Origin: an uncultured Spirochaetales bacterium | GTDB lineage: Bacteria; Spirochaetota; Spirochaetia; Sphaerochaetales; Sphaerochaetaceae | Assembly (NCBI GenBank): GCA_944390865.1 | Contig: CALXRC010000021.1 | Span: 1-36,037, forward strand | Reading direction: 5' to 3' | DNA: 36,037 bases | Shown here: piece after piece, positions 23,819-31,580 of the stretch | Position numbering within the stretch: the stretch's first letter is position 1 | How the letters are laid out: every line of letters starts with the position of its first letter | Notes under the pieces: model-generated | Seen by the model: the letters and a program-made list of their open reading frames with translations, nothing else | What the model was told of the DNA's origin: nothing | Database searches by the model: none | Position numbers and translations under genes: made by a program

Positions 23819-26485
23819 TCACTTGTTCTTTTTCTTTGCGAGCTTTCTCTGTATGAGCTTCTGGATCTCGACAACAGGAATGATCATGAAGGCGAGAATG
23901 AGAGCCACAGCGAACTCGACCAGTGAGATGTGCTCAAAGTTGAATGCATCTCTCAGGAACGGGATGTAAAGCACGCAGCATGTAAGCACGAACGAACCGA
24001 CCAGCGAGTACAGCAGGTACTTGTTCTGTCCCTTGATATGGAAGATGGACTTGTCCAGACTCCTCATGTTGAGTGAGTGGAAAAGCTCTGCCATTGAGAG
24101 CGTCAGGAAGGCCATTGTCATGCCGTCGGCGCTGTCGACAATATGAAGGGCACCGTTTTCCATGAACTCTCCGGTGAAGTAGCTGATCAGGGTGATGATT
24201 GACACTGCAAAGCCCTGAATGAAGCAGTTGACACCGACGCCGCCTGCGAAGATTCCCTCATCCTTCGGTCTCGGGCTTCTCTTCATGATGTCCTCTTCGC
24301 CTTTCTCCATTCCCAGTCCGATGGCAGGGAAGCAGTCTGTGATCAGGTTGATCCACAGCAGGTGAGAGGGTCTCAGGATCGTGAAGCCCATGACAGATGA
24401 GACAAAGATCGAGATGACTTCTGCCATGTTGCTTCCAAGGAGGAACTGGATGGCCTTTCTGATGTTGTCATAGATCTTTCTGCCTTCTGCGACAGCTGTG
24501 ACGATTGTTGCGAAGTTATCGTCTGCGAGAACCATGTCAGCGACATTCTTCGTGACGTCTGTTCCCGTGATGCCCATGCCGACGCCGATGTCAGCATTCT
24601 TGATTGACGGAGCGTCATTGACGCCGTCTCCAGTCATAGCGGTGACGCGGCCCTTTCTCTTCCAGGCCTGGACGATGCGGACTTTATGCTCAGGCTGGAC
24701 ACGGGCATAGACTGAGTAGTGCTCGATCATCCTGTCAAGCTCATCGTCGCTCATGCCGTCAAGCGTGCTTCCTGTCGTTGCCTCATCAGCGTTTGTGATG
24801 ATTCCAAGTTCCTTCGCGATGGCGACAGCCGTATCCTTGTGGTCGCCTGTGATCATGACGACGTGGATGCCTGCGCTCTTGCATTCCTCGACTGCGATCT
24901 TCACCTCAGGCCTGATCGGATCAATCATTCCGGTAAGGCCGATGAAGGTGAGGCCTTCCTCAATGTAAGAAGAATCGTAGTTGACAGGAGCTTCCTCCCA
25001 GAACCTGAAGCTGGCTGCGAGCACGCGCAGCGCCCTGTCTGCGAATTCCTTGTTCTTTGCCAGAATCTTTGCCCTGTCCTCATCAGTGATCGGGCGTACC
25101 TTTCCGTCTTCAAGAATGCTTGTGCACTTTTTGAGAATCTCATCCGGAGCACCCTTTGTGTACTGGACAAAATCCTCGCCGCCGTTGTCTGTATGGACTG
25201 TGCTCATCATCTTTCTGGATGAGTCAAACGGAGCTTCTCCGACTCTCCTGTATGTGCTGTTCTCAAGCTCGTTCTTGTTGATGCCGAGCTTGTAGGCATA
25301 GTTCACCAGTGCGCACTCTGTCGGCTCTCCGATCGCATTATTGTTCTCGTCCAGCTTGCTGTCGCAGCACAGCGACATTGCACGTGCCAGCAGTGTCTCA
25401 TCGCTGGACCAGGAGTCAACGACAGTCATCTTGTTCTGGGTCAGCGTGCCTGTCTTGTCAGAGCAGATGACCTGCGTGCATCCCAGAGTCTCGACAGCTG
25501 TCAGCTTTCTGATGATTGCATTGTTCTTGCTCATCTTCGTGACACCGATTGACAGGACAATCGTGACGACAGCGGCAAGTCCTTCCGGAATGGCGGCGAC
25601 TGCCAGCGAGATGGCGACCATGAAGGTATCAAGGATTCCTGAGAATGTTACAGTGCCGGTTGTGACATACATTCTGATCAGGTCGATGGCGAAGATCACG
25701 ACACAGATGCCGAGCACGAGGTAGGTGAGGATCTTTGACAGCTGGTTGAGCTTGATCTGCAGCGGAGTGAGTTCTTCTTTGGCTTCAGAAATGGCAGTCG
25801 CGATCTTGCCCATTTCCGTATTCATGCCTGTGCCGGTGATCACTGCCTTTCCCCTGCCGTATACAACAGTGGAGCCCATGTACACCATGTTCTTTCTGTC
25901 TCCGAGCGGGACATCCTTGTCCTGGTCTGAGTAGAGCTTCTCAACCTGCTTGTCTACAGGAACCGACTCTCCTGTGAGGGCTGCTTCCTCGATCTTCATT
26001 GAAGCGCACTCGATGATCCTTCCGTCTGCCGGAACAGCGTCGCCTGCCTCAAGCACGACGATGTCTCCTGCAACGAGATCTTCCGAGTGGACTGTGATCT
26101 GCCTGCCGTCTCTGATGACCTTGCTCGTGGCAGCGCTCATCTCCTGCAGCGCCTCAATTGCCTTTTCAGCCTTGCTTTCCTGCAGGACGCCGAGAATTGC
26201 ATTGAGCAGGACAACGACAAGAATGATGATTGCATCAGTGAACTCGACTTCACCGGCTGCAATGCTTGTGATGACTGACAGGACTGCCGCTATCATGAGG
26301 ATGATGAGCATGGGCTCCTTCAGTTCATCGAAGAATTTCTTGAGCATGGAATCTTTTTTTGCTTCAGCGAGTTTGTTTTTTCCGTCACGCTCAAGTCGAA
26401 GAGATACTTCACTGGAAGACAGTCCGTCAAAGCCAGACTTCTGGCTTTTCAGAACCTCTTCACTTGTGGAGAGGTATTCTTTCAT
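23819..26485 (-). CDS. P-type Ca2+-transporting ATPase (P2A, SERCA/PMR1-like)
   Basis: This 888-residue ion pump exports Ca2+. ATG 26485 is chosen because GGAGG lies about 8 nt upstream. Motifs in order are TGES (171-174), PEGL (300-303) in TM4, the phosphorylated D343 in CSDKTGTLTQ, the KGAPDEIL nucleotide-binding segment, and MTGDGVNDAP. The membrane ligands of both SERCA Ca2+ sites appear kept: SNMAE in TM5 (N768/E771 of SERCA), NLITD in TM6 (N796/T799/D800), the TM4 Glu (E309) and MAELFHSLN in TM8 (E908). This points to a two-site pump, unlike single-site PMR1 or Listeria LMCA1. The cation N-terminal domain is present. It is monocistronic, with its own terminator. Confidence 0.94.
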   Translation of the reverse strand: MKEYLSTSEEVLKSQKSGFDGLSSSEVSLRLERDGKNKLAEAKKDSMLKKFFDELKEPMLIILMIAAVLSVITSIAAGEVEFTDAIIILVVVLLNAILGVLQESKAEKAIEALQEMSAATSKVIRDGRQITVHSEDLVAGDIVVLEAGDAVPADGRIIECASMKIEEAALTGESVPVDKQVEKLYSDQDKDVPLGDRKNMVYMGSTVVYGRGKAVITGTGMNTEMGKIATAISEAKEELTPLQIKLNQLSKILTYLVLGICVVIFAIDLIRMYVTTGTVTFSGILDTFMVAISLAVAAIPEGLAAVVTIVLSIGVTKMSKNNAIIRKLTAVETLGCTQVICSDKTGTLTQNKMTVVDSWSSDETLLARAMSLCCDSKLDENNNAIGEPTECALVNYAYKLGINKNELENSTYRRVGEAPFDSSRKMMSTVHTDNGGEDFVQYTKGAPDEILKKCTSILEDGKVRPITDEDRAKILAKNKEFADRALRVLAASFRFWEEAPVNYDSSYIEEGLTFIGLTGMIDPIRPEVKIAVEECKSAGIHVVMITGDHKDTAVAIAKELGIITNADEATTGSTLDGMSDDELDRMIEHYSVYARVQPEHKVRIVQAWKRKGRVTAMTGDGVNDAPSIKNADIGVGMGITGTDVTKNVADMVLADDNFATIVTAVAEGRKIYDNIRKAIQFLLGSNMAEVISIFVSSVMGFTILRPSHLLWINLITDCFPAIGLGMEKGEEDIMKRSPRPKDEGIFAGGVGVNCFIQGFAVSIITLISYFTGEFMENGALHIVDSADGMTMAFLTLSMAELFHSLNMRSLDKSIFHIKGQNKYLLYSLVGSFVLTCCVLYIPFLRDAFNFEHISLVEFAVALILAFMIIPVVEIQKLIQRKLAKKKNK

Positions 26486-26625
26486 CGTAAAACCTCCATT
26501 CATACGATTTGCTATTCAGATTATTTATTAAATACAGTTTTGAAAAGAGAAAAACCGAATGGAGAATAATATTGTTTGCTTTATGGCAAAAATATTGCAC
26601 AGCGCCTCTGAAGCATTTCCAGGTG

Positions 26626-26662
26626 AAAAAAAGGACCCCTGCAGCAAAGCTGCCAGGGGCCC
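26626..26662 (-). terminator. Rho-independent terminator of the small exported-protein gene
   Basis: On the minus strand a long stem (GGGCCCCTG with CAGGGGTCC, one G-T pair, continued by CAGC/GCTG) is followed by seven T (plus-strand A run 26626-26632). It separates the small gene from the Ca2+-ATPase gene. Confidence 0.92.
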
Positions 26663-26686
26663 GCTTTGAGTAAGGGCTGTTTAGGT

Positions 26687-26962
26687 TCAGGCTGCAGTGA
26701 AGGAAAGCCTCACTGTGCCGCTTTCTGCGATGAAGGATGAGTCTGTGCTGATGACGTTTCCGCTCTCATCGAAAGCCTGGAATGCGACGTTTTCTGTATT
26801 CATGTCAACCTTTATGTCATTATCAATGAAGCTTACTGCTGTTTTCGGCGGGACTGTTGCCCTGAGACGGAGTGTCACGACATCTGTCTTTGCTGCAAGA
26901 CTGCTGACTGCGATCAGAGCGATGACTGCGATTAGAACTGCTTTTCTGAAAACTTTGAACAT
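26687..26962 (-). CDS. Small exported protein of unknown function
   Basis: I do not recognise a family with certainty. The gene is well formed: AGGAGAGG lies 8 nt before ATG 26962, a near-consensus promoter lies upstream (26996-27024) and a strong terminator follows. The 91-residue product has a signal peptide (MFKVFRKAVLIAVIALIAVSSLAA) with likely cleavage before KTDVVTL. That leaves a mature chain of about 67 residues in short hydrophobic/polar alternations (VTLRLRATVPPKTAVSF, TVRLSFTAA), suggesting a small beta-sandwich. There is no cysteine and no lipobox. The region upstream holds the TGACATAWG repeats, so its expression may be controlled. A later ATG inside the signal peptide is unlikely to be used. 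Confidence 0.75.
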   Translation of the reverse strand: MFKVFRKAVLIAVIALIAVSSLAAKTDVVTLRLRATVPPKTAVSFIDNDIKVDMNTENVAFQAFDESGNVISTDSSFIAESGTVRLSFTAA

Positions 26963-26995
26963 TTTGTTTAACCTCTCCTGTCTGTTTACACCCAA

Positions 26996-27024
26996 CTTAT
27001 ACCTTTTTGATTTGCTAAAGTCAA
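26996..27024 (-). promoter_or_regulatory. Strong sigma-70-type promoter of the small exported-protein gene
   Basis: On the minus strand TTGACT (27019-27024) and TATAAG (26996-27001) are separated by exactly 17 bp, each 5/6 to consensus. The predicted start is about 27 nt before ATG 26962. Confidence 0.75.
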
Positions 27025-27052
27025 GCTAATTTCTTGCAATAAAAAGAATTAA

Positions 27053-27231
27053 CTTATGACATAAGCGGCCCGTCAAAGCTGTCTGACTTATGACATAAGC
27101 CATTTATAAACTGGTTTAGCAGGCAGGGGTTTTTCCAGCATATGTCAGAAGTCAGGCTGGAAAAATGGCAGAAAAGGCCGGTTTTTGTAATAAGTGACCC
27201 TTGTCATATGTTCACTTCTGACATATGTCAG
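27053..27231. repeat. Cluster of TGACATAWG palindromic repeats
   Basis: Exact TGACATAAG copies are at 27057 and 27091, both within the odd palindrome CTTATGACATAAG, 34 bp apart. TGACATATG occurs on the minus strand at 27139-27147 and on both strands within the perfect palindrome CTGACATATGTCAG (27218-27231). A one-mismatch copy, TGTCATATG, lies at 27202-27210. That is at least five related sites in 180 bp between two divergent promoters. The spacing is irregular. The likeliest role is an operator array for an unidentified regulator. Confidence 0.6.
27130..27165. repeat. 10-bp perfect inverted repeat
   Basis: TTTTTCCAGC (27130-27139) and GCTGGAAAAA (27156-27165) flank 16 bases that contain part of a CATATGTCA site. 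Stem ends of A and T runs give it the look of a two-way terminator, although the GC core is only five pairs. It could instead expose or hide the enclosed site. Confidence 0.55.
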
Positions 27232-27351
27232 CAGGCAGGGGAAAAGGGAATCTGAAGAACTTGTGACACAGGAAAAATCTTACTTTTTTGTAATGTTTTT
27301 CTGCTTTTCCAGCTACTTTTTTCCTGTGAACTGTTTTCTTTTCCCCTCAGC

Positions 27352-27380
27352 TTTACTTGTTCACCTCAATTCCTTAGAAT
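27352..27380 (+). promoter_or_regulatory. Candidate promoter of the YhcH-like/ispG/uvrA operon
   Basis: TTTACT (27352-27357) and TAGAAT (27375-27380, 5/6) are separated by 17 bp. The -10 ends only 10 nt before ATG 27391, which has no Shine-Dalgarno sequence, so the mRNA would have almost no leader. Confidence 0.5.
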
Positions 27381-27390
27381 TGAAAGCCGT

Positions 27391-27699
27391 ATGATTTATG
27401 ACAGACTTTGCAATCTGGACAGATATCAGGGGATTGTTCCCTCCCTTGTCCGCCTGGACGGGATTCTTTTCAGCTATGCGCAGGATATGGACAGCTTTGA
27501 GTCCAGCGAGAAGTACTGTACGCTCTTCATTGCTGATGAAGAGGGCGCGAGCATTGCCTCCGGCTGGAGGGAGCAGAGACTGTCAAATGATGTCATTGCG
27601 GCGGTAAGGCCTGAAAAGGGCAGCTTTGTGCTCATGCTTCCCGGCGAACGCTGGATTTTCAGGGGAAAGGCCCGCGTCCGCCGTTATTTTCTGGAGTAG
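27391..27699 (+). CDS. Short YhcH/YjgK/YiaL (DUF386)-like protein
   Basis: This 102-residue protein starts MIYDRLCNLDRYQGIVPSL, closely matching the opening of DUF386 proteins (usual start MIYDRLENLxxYxGLxPxLD). Its end, GSFVLMLPGERWIFRG, resembles the family's phase FxIFFPxDxHxP. Members are normally about 150 residues and carry a central HxxxxD metal/substrate segment; that middle part is missing here and the final His is replaced by Trp (ERW). If related, it is a shortened, probably non-catalytic version. YhcH-like proteins are linked to sugar or sialic-acid anomer handling, but I would not assign that here. It has no Shine-Dalgarno sequence and a promoter -10 lies 10 nt upstream. ispG follows after 3 nt. 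Confidence 0.7.
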   Translation: MIYDRLCNLDRYQGIVPSLVRLDGILFSYAQDMDSFESSEKYCTLFIADEEGASIASGWREQRLSNDVIAAVRPEKGSFVLMLPGERWIFRGKARVRRYFLE

Positions 27700-27702
27700 T
27701 CT

Positions 27703-28743
27703 ATGTTCAGCAAGAAAACAGCGCGCGTTAAAGATCTTATCATCGGCGGCGGCAGTCCTGTCGCCCTTCAGACAATGTATGACAGTCAGATAGCCAGCTG
27801 CGACATTGAGCAGGTTCTCCATCGCCTGAGACTGCTCAAGGCAATGGGCTGCGATCTGATCCGCTTTTCCTATGTCTCCAGTGCAGACAGGGAAAACTTC
27901 ACTAAAATATGCAGAGCCGGCATCATGCCTGTTGTCGCTGACATTCACTTTGACTACCGCATGGCTCTTGAGGCTCTGGAGTGCGGAGCTGACAAGGTCA
28001 GGATCAATCCGGGAAACATCGGTCCGAAATGGAAGACAGAGGAGGTGGTGCATGCAGCCATGGCAAGCGGCGCCGCTATAAGGATCGGACTTAATTCCGG
28101 TTCCCTTCCGCGTGCCTTCGAGGGGCAGAAGAAGGAAGACATAATGGTCAACAGCGCTCTTGAATACCTTGACTGGTTTGTTTCCTGGGGCTTTGACAAC
28201 ACGGTAATCTCCCTGAAGGCCTCTGACATTGAGACGACAATAAGTGCGAATGAGAAACTGAGGGCAAGCTGCGACGTTCCGATCCATCTTGGCATAACGG
28301 AAGCAGGAGGGACTGTCAGCTCCTGCATCAAGAGCACATATGCCTTCACGCGTCTGTTTGACAGGAAGATAGGAGACACGATCAGGGTTTCAATCACAGG
28401 CAGCATTGAGGATGAAGTGCATGCAGGCGTTGAGATACTGAGGGCCTGCGGCCTGAGAAAGGGGGGAGTGAGGATTGTCTCCTGTCCGCGCTGCGGCCGG
28501 CACAGCTTTGACTCGCAGGGCTTCCTGAAGCAGGTGGAGAACAGGCTTCTCACTGTCGGCAAGGATATTACGGTTGCCATTATGGGCTGTCAGGTCAACG
28601 GGCCGGGAGAGGCTAAGAATGCCGATGTCGCGATCACAGGCATCGGACGCAAGGTCTTTCTGTATTACCAGGGACAGCTTTACAAGGATGTTGACATAGA
28701 ACATGCTGAGTCAGAGCTTTTTGACCTGATCGGAAAGCTCTGA
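27703..28743 (+). CDS. ispG: 4-hydroxy-3-methylbut-2-enyl diphosphate synthase IspG
   Basis: This 346-residue [4Fe-4S] enzyme is the penultimate step of the MEP isoprenoid pathway, converting MEcPP to HMBPP. The TIM-barrel half has VALQTMYDSQ, DLIRFSYVS, VVADIHFDYR and DKVRINPGNIG. The cluster domain has C261 and C264 (SCPRCGRHSFD) and C296 (MGCQVNGPGEA), with the catalytic Glu E303. GGAG lies 6-7 nt before ATG 27703. The length is that of the compact bacterial form. The organism therefore makes isoprenoids by the MEP route. uvrA follows after 22 bp. Confidence 0.96.
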   Translation: MFSKKTARVKDLIIGGGSPVALQTMYDSQIASCDIEQVLHRLRLLKAMGCDLIRFSYVSSADRENFTKICRAGIMPVVADIHFDYRMALEALECGADKVRINPGNIGPKWKTEEVVHAAMASGAAIRIGLNSGSLPRAFEGQKKEDIMVNSALEYLDWFVSWGFDNTVISLKASDIETTISANEKLRASCDVPIHLGITEAGGTVSSCIKSTYAFTRLFDRKIGDTIRVSITGSIEDEVHAGVEILRACGLRKGGVRIVSCPRCGRHSFDSQGFLKQVENRLLTVGKDITVAIMGCQVNGPGEAKNADVAITGIGRKVFLYYQGQLYKDVDIEHAESELFDLIGKL

Positions 28744-28765
28744 GACTGGGAAGAACACAGGAGTT

Positions 28766-30298
28766 ATGAACGATAATATAGTTATAAAAGGTGCCAGGGA
28801 GCACAATCTGAAGAATATAGACGTCACAATACCCAAGAACAGCCTTGTCGTCATATCGGGCCTCAGCGGGTCCGGCAAGTCATCCCTGGCCTTTGATACA
28901 ATCTTTGCAGAAGGACAGAGACGCTATGTGGAGTCTCTGTCTGCCTACGCGCGCCAGTTCCTCGGCAGGCTTGAGAAGCCGGATATCGACTCCATAGAGG
29001 GCCTGAGTCCTTCTATCGCCATTGAACAGCGCTCGACGCAGAGGAATCCGCGCTCGACAGTGGGCACGGTGACTGAAATCTATGATTATTACCGTCTGCT
29101 TTTTGCCAGAATAGGACATGTCTATTGTCCTGAATGCGGAAGGCAGATCAGCGAGATGAGCATTGACCAGATCATCGACAGCATCTTCTCTCATGAGGAA
29201 GGCGGCCGGCTCATAATCCTTTCGCCTGTGGCAATGGGCAGGAAAGGAGAGTTCAAGAAAGTTTTTTCAGATGCACTCTCTGCCGGCTACTCCCGCGTTG
29301 TCGTGGATGGAAAGACATACATGCTGGATGACGAGGTGCCTGTCCTTGACAAGCAGTACAAGCACAGCATTTCCATTGTGGTCGACAGACTCATACTCAG
29401 AAAGAGCGACAGGACGCGCCTTGCGGATTCTCTTGAGAGGGCCACGCAGATGAGCGACGGACTGGTGGAAGTGGAGTACGTCAGCGAGGGCAAGAAGGAT
29501 TTCTTCAGCGAGCGCAACTCATGCCCTTACTGCGGGATCACTGTGCCTGATCTCGAGCCGCGCCTCTTTTCGTTCAACAATCCCTTCGGCGCCTGTCCTG
29601 AATGCAATGGACTGGGCATAAAGAGCGAGTTTGACATTGCCAAGATCATACCTGATCCTTCAAAAAGCTATAATGAGGGAGCCATTGTCACGCATAATGC
29701 GGATGCCAAGGTATCTCATGCCTGGATCAAGGCTCTTTCCGAGGCCTACGGATTCTCTCTCGATGCTCCTCTTTCGTCCTGGCCGGCAGAGGCCAAGAAA
29801 GTCCTGCTCTACGGCGGAGGAAAGCTGCTTGACATAAAATATGAGAACAGGAAGGGGACCGCATCTTTCAGCAAGAAGGAACAGTACCCGGGCATCCTTG
29901 TCGAGCTTGAGCGGCGCTACCATGAGACTCAGTCCTTTGCTGTGAGATGGATGTTCGAGCAGCTGCGGTACTCGCATGAATGTCCTGCCTGCCACGGCCA
30001 GAGGCTCAGAAAGGAAGCGCTCTCTGTCAGAGTAGGGGGACTCAACATCTGGCAGCTGACAAGTCTCAGCGTCAAGGACAGCGTCAGTTTCTTCGACCAG
30101 CTCCAGCTGACAGAGAATGAGCAGAAGATCAGCTTTCAGATCCTCAAGGAGATCAGAAGCCGGCTTGGCTTTCTCATGAATGTGGGACTCGGCTACCTGA
30201 CGCTCTCCAGGGCAAGCGCCACTCTTTCAGGAGGCGAGGCCCAGCGCATCAGGCTTGCAACCCGGAAGCGCCCTTTCAGGAGTGCTTTATGTGCTTGA
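28766..30298 (+). CDS. uvrA: UvrA excinuclease subunit A, N-terminal part (gene broken by a 5-nt deletion)
   Basis: This is the first 499 genuine residues of UvrA, the damage-recognition ATPase of nucleotide excision repair. Walker A is [16 protein letters not shown] (about 31-46), followed by [29 protein letters not shown]. The zinc-binding pair is CPYCG ... CPECNG. The first ABC signature is [15 protein letters not shown], close to the break. After Thr (codon 30260-30262) the frame leaves homology, reads [11 protein letters not shown] and stops at 30298. UvrA homology resumes in another frame at 30264. AGGAG lies just before ATG 28766 with short spacing. As sequenced, the protein would lack the first Walker B and the whole second ATPase. 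Confidence 0.93.
   Translation: MNDNIVIKGAREHNLKNIDVTIPKNSLVVISGLSGSGKSSLAFDTIFAEGQRRYVESLSAYARQFLGRLEKPDIDSIEGLSPSIAIEQRSTQRNPRSTVGTVTEIYDYYRLLFARIGHVYCPECGRQISEMSIDQIIDSIFSHEEGGRLIILSPVAMGRKGEFKKVFSDALSAGYSRVVVDGKTYMLDDEVPVLDKQYKHSISIVVDRLILRKSDRTRLADSLERATQMSDGLVEVEYVSEGKKDFFSERNSCPYCGITVPDLEPRLFSFNNPFGACPECNGLGIKSEFDIAKIIPDPSKSYNEGAIVTHNADAKVSHAWIKALSEAYGFSLDAPLSSWPAEAKKVLLYGGGKLLDIKYENRKGTASFSKKEQYPGILVELERRYHETQSFAVRWMFEQLRYSHECPACHGQRLRKEALSVRVGGLNIWQLTSLSVKDSVSFFDQLQLTENEQKISFQILKEIRSRLGFLMNVGLGYLTLSRASATLSGGEAQRIRLATRKRPFRSALCA
30255..30275 (+). other. uvrA: Frameshift site in uvrA (5-nt deletion)
   Basis: The normal UvrA run here is LATQIGS or similar. The sequence gives LAT followed by CGG AAG, where CAG ATC GGA AGC would read QIGS. 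Removing AGATC between 30263 and 30264 explains the shift exactly. The missing bases are inferred from family conservation and the CAG/ATC codon use of this genome. Confidence 0.8.
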
Positions 30299-31580
30299 CG
30301 AGCCTTCAATCGGCCTCCACCAGAGAGACAATGCAAAACTCATCGACACGCTGATCAATCTCAGGAATCTGGGCAACACTGTCATTGTCGTCGAGCATGA
30401 CGAGGACACAATCAGGGCCGCAGACCATGTCATTGACCTTGGTCCCGGAGCAGGGGAAAGAGGCGGCTTCATCACAGCTCAGGGAACGCCTGCCGAGATT
30501 GAGAAGAACCCTGAGTCGATAACAGGCGCCTTCCTCAGCGGAAGGCTCAGCATCGACGTGCCCAGAGAGCGCAGAAAGGGCAATGGGAAGTTCATTGAGA
30601 TCACTGGCTGCAGAAAGAACAACCTGAAGAACATCGACGTGAAGATCCCTCTGGGCCGGCTTGTCACGATCACAGGCGTCTCCGGGAGCGGAAAGTCAAC
30701 CCTGCTCAATGAAATCCTCATTCCTGCCGTGGAAGATGCGATAACCAGAAAGAAGAAGATTGAGCTGTCAGGGTATGACGAGGTGCGCGGCATTGAGAAC
30801 ATAGACAAGATCATCAACATAGACCAGAGTCCGATAGGCAGGACGCCCAGAAGCAATCCTGCGACCTATGTGGGCTTCTTCACGCCCATCCGCGAGCTCT
30901 TTGCCAAGCTCCCTGAGTCCAAGGCCCGCGGCTACACGGCGAGCCGCTTCTCATTCAATGTCACCGGCGGCAGATGCGAGAACTGTCAGGGAGACGGCAC
31001 GCTGAAGATAGAAATGCACTTCCTGCCTGATGTCTACGTCACCTGCGATGTCTGCCGCGGAAAGCGTTTTAACAAGGAGACGCTGCAGGTTGAGTACAAG
31101 GGCAAGAACATAGCTGACGTGCTCAACATGACTGTGGCTGAGGCTGTGGAGTTCTTCGCACCTGTCTCGTCAATCAGGACGAAGCTCGAGACGCTTATGA
31201 GCGTCGGCCTTGACTATATCCGCCTCGGACAGAGCGCTCTGACTCTTTCCGGCGGTGAGGCGCAGCGCATCAAGCTCTCGCTTGAGCTGAGCCGGAAGTC
31301 CACAGGAAAGACGCTCTATGTGCTGGATGAGCCGACGACAGGACTGCACTTTGCAGATGTCAAGAAACTGCTCGAGGTGCTCAACCGTCTTGTCGACCAG
31401 GGCAACAGCGTCATTCTAATTGAGCACAATCTTGATGTCATCAAGTGTTCTGATTATCTGATTGATCTGGGGCCTGAGGGAGGCGATGAGGGCGGCAGCA
31501 TTGTGGCCCAGGGAACGCCTGAAGAAGTCAGTCTCGTCAGCAAAAGCTACACAGGTCAGTTTCTCAGGAGATACCTTTGA
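30255..31580 (+). CDS. uvrA: UvrA excinuclease subunit A, C-terminal part (second frame of the broken gene)
   Basis: The open frame begins at 30255, but UvrA homology begins at 30264 ([23 protein letters not shown], the first Walker B and D-loop). It continues through the second nucleotide-binding domain: Walker [16 protein letters not shown], zinc module [16 protein letters not shown]...[10 protein letters not shown], signature [12 protein letters not shown], Walker [13 protein letters not shown], and [22 protein letters not shown]. Nothing else is damaged. With five bases restored near 30263 the joined gene would encode 939 residues, the normal UvrA length. There is no credible independent start. 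The stop overlaps the TTG start of the next gene. Confidence 0.93.
   Translation: MQPGSALSGVLYVLDEPSIGLHQRDNAKLIDTLINLRNLGNTVIVVEHDEDTIRAADHVIDLGPGAGERGGFITAQGTPAEIEKNPESITGAFLSGRLSIDVPRERRKGNGKFIEITGCRKNNLKNIDVKIPLGRLVTITGVSGSGKSTLLNEILIPAVEDAITRKKKIELSGYDEVRGIENIDKIINIDQSPIGRTPRSNPATYVGFFTPIRELFAKLPESKARGYTASRFSFNVTGGRCENCQGDGTLKIEMHFLPDVYVTCDVCRGKRFNKETLQVEYKGKNIADVLNMTVAEAVEFFAPVSSIRTKLETLMSVGLDYIRLGQSALTLSGGEAQRIKLSLELSRKSTGKTLYVLDEPTTGLHFADVKKLLEVLNRLVDQGNSVILIEHNLDVIKCSDYLIDLGPEGGDEGGSIVAQGTPEEVSLVSKSYTGQFLRRYL

Larger units (their letters stand above)
26963..27390. other. 428-bp gene-free divergent control region
   Basis: This is the only gene-free stretch over 300 bp. From left to right it holds the leftward promoter (26996-27024), two copies of CTTATGACATAAG (27053-27065, 27087-27099), a direct repeat GCAGGCAGGGG (27119-27129 and 27231-27241), a 10-bp inverted repeat (27130-27165), more TGACATATG sites including a perfect 14-bp palindrome (27218-27231), a T-rich stretch (27284-27350), and the rightward promoter (27352-27380). 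A 66-codon open frame at 27194-27394 has no start signal and does not look like protein. No RNA family was recognised. Confidence 0.7.

Noticed and set aside
27053..27241. CRISPR array or replication-origin iterons
   Set aside because: The repeats are short and change orientation, and their spacing is irregular. No DnaA boxes (TTATCCACA type) or cas genes were seen, and neighbouring genes are not origin-associated.
27194..27394. 66-codon open frame with hydrophobic stretch (small membrane protein)
   Set aside because: It has no ribosome binding site. Its hydrophobic residues come from a T-rich stretch, and it runs through the promoter and start of the next gene.
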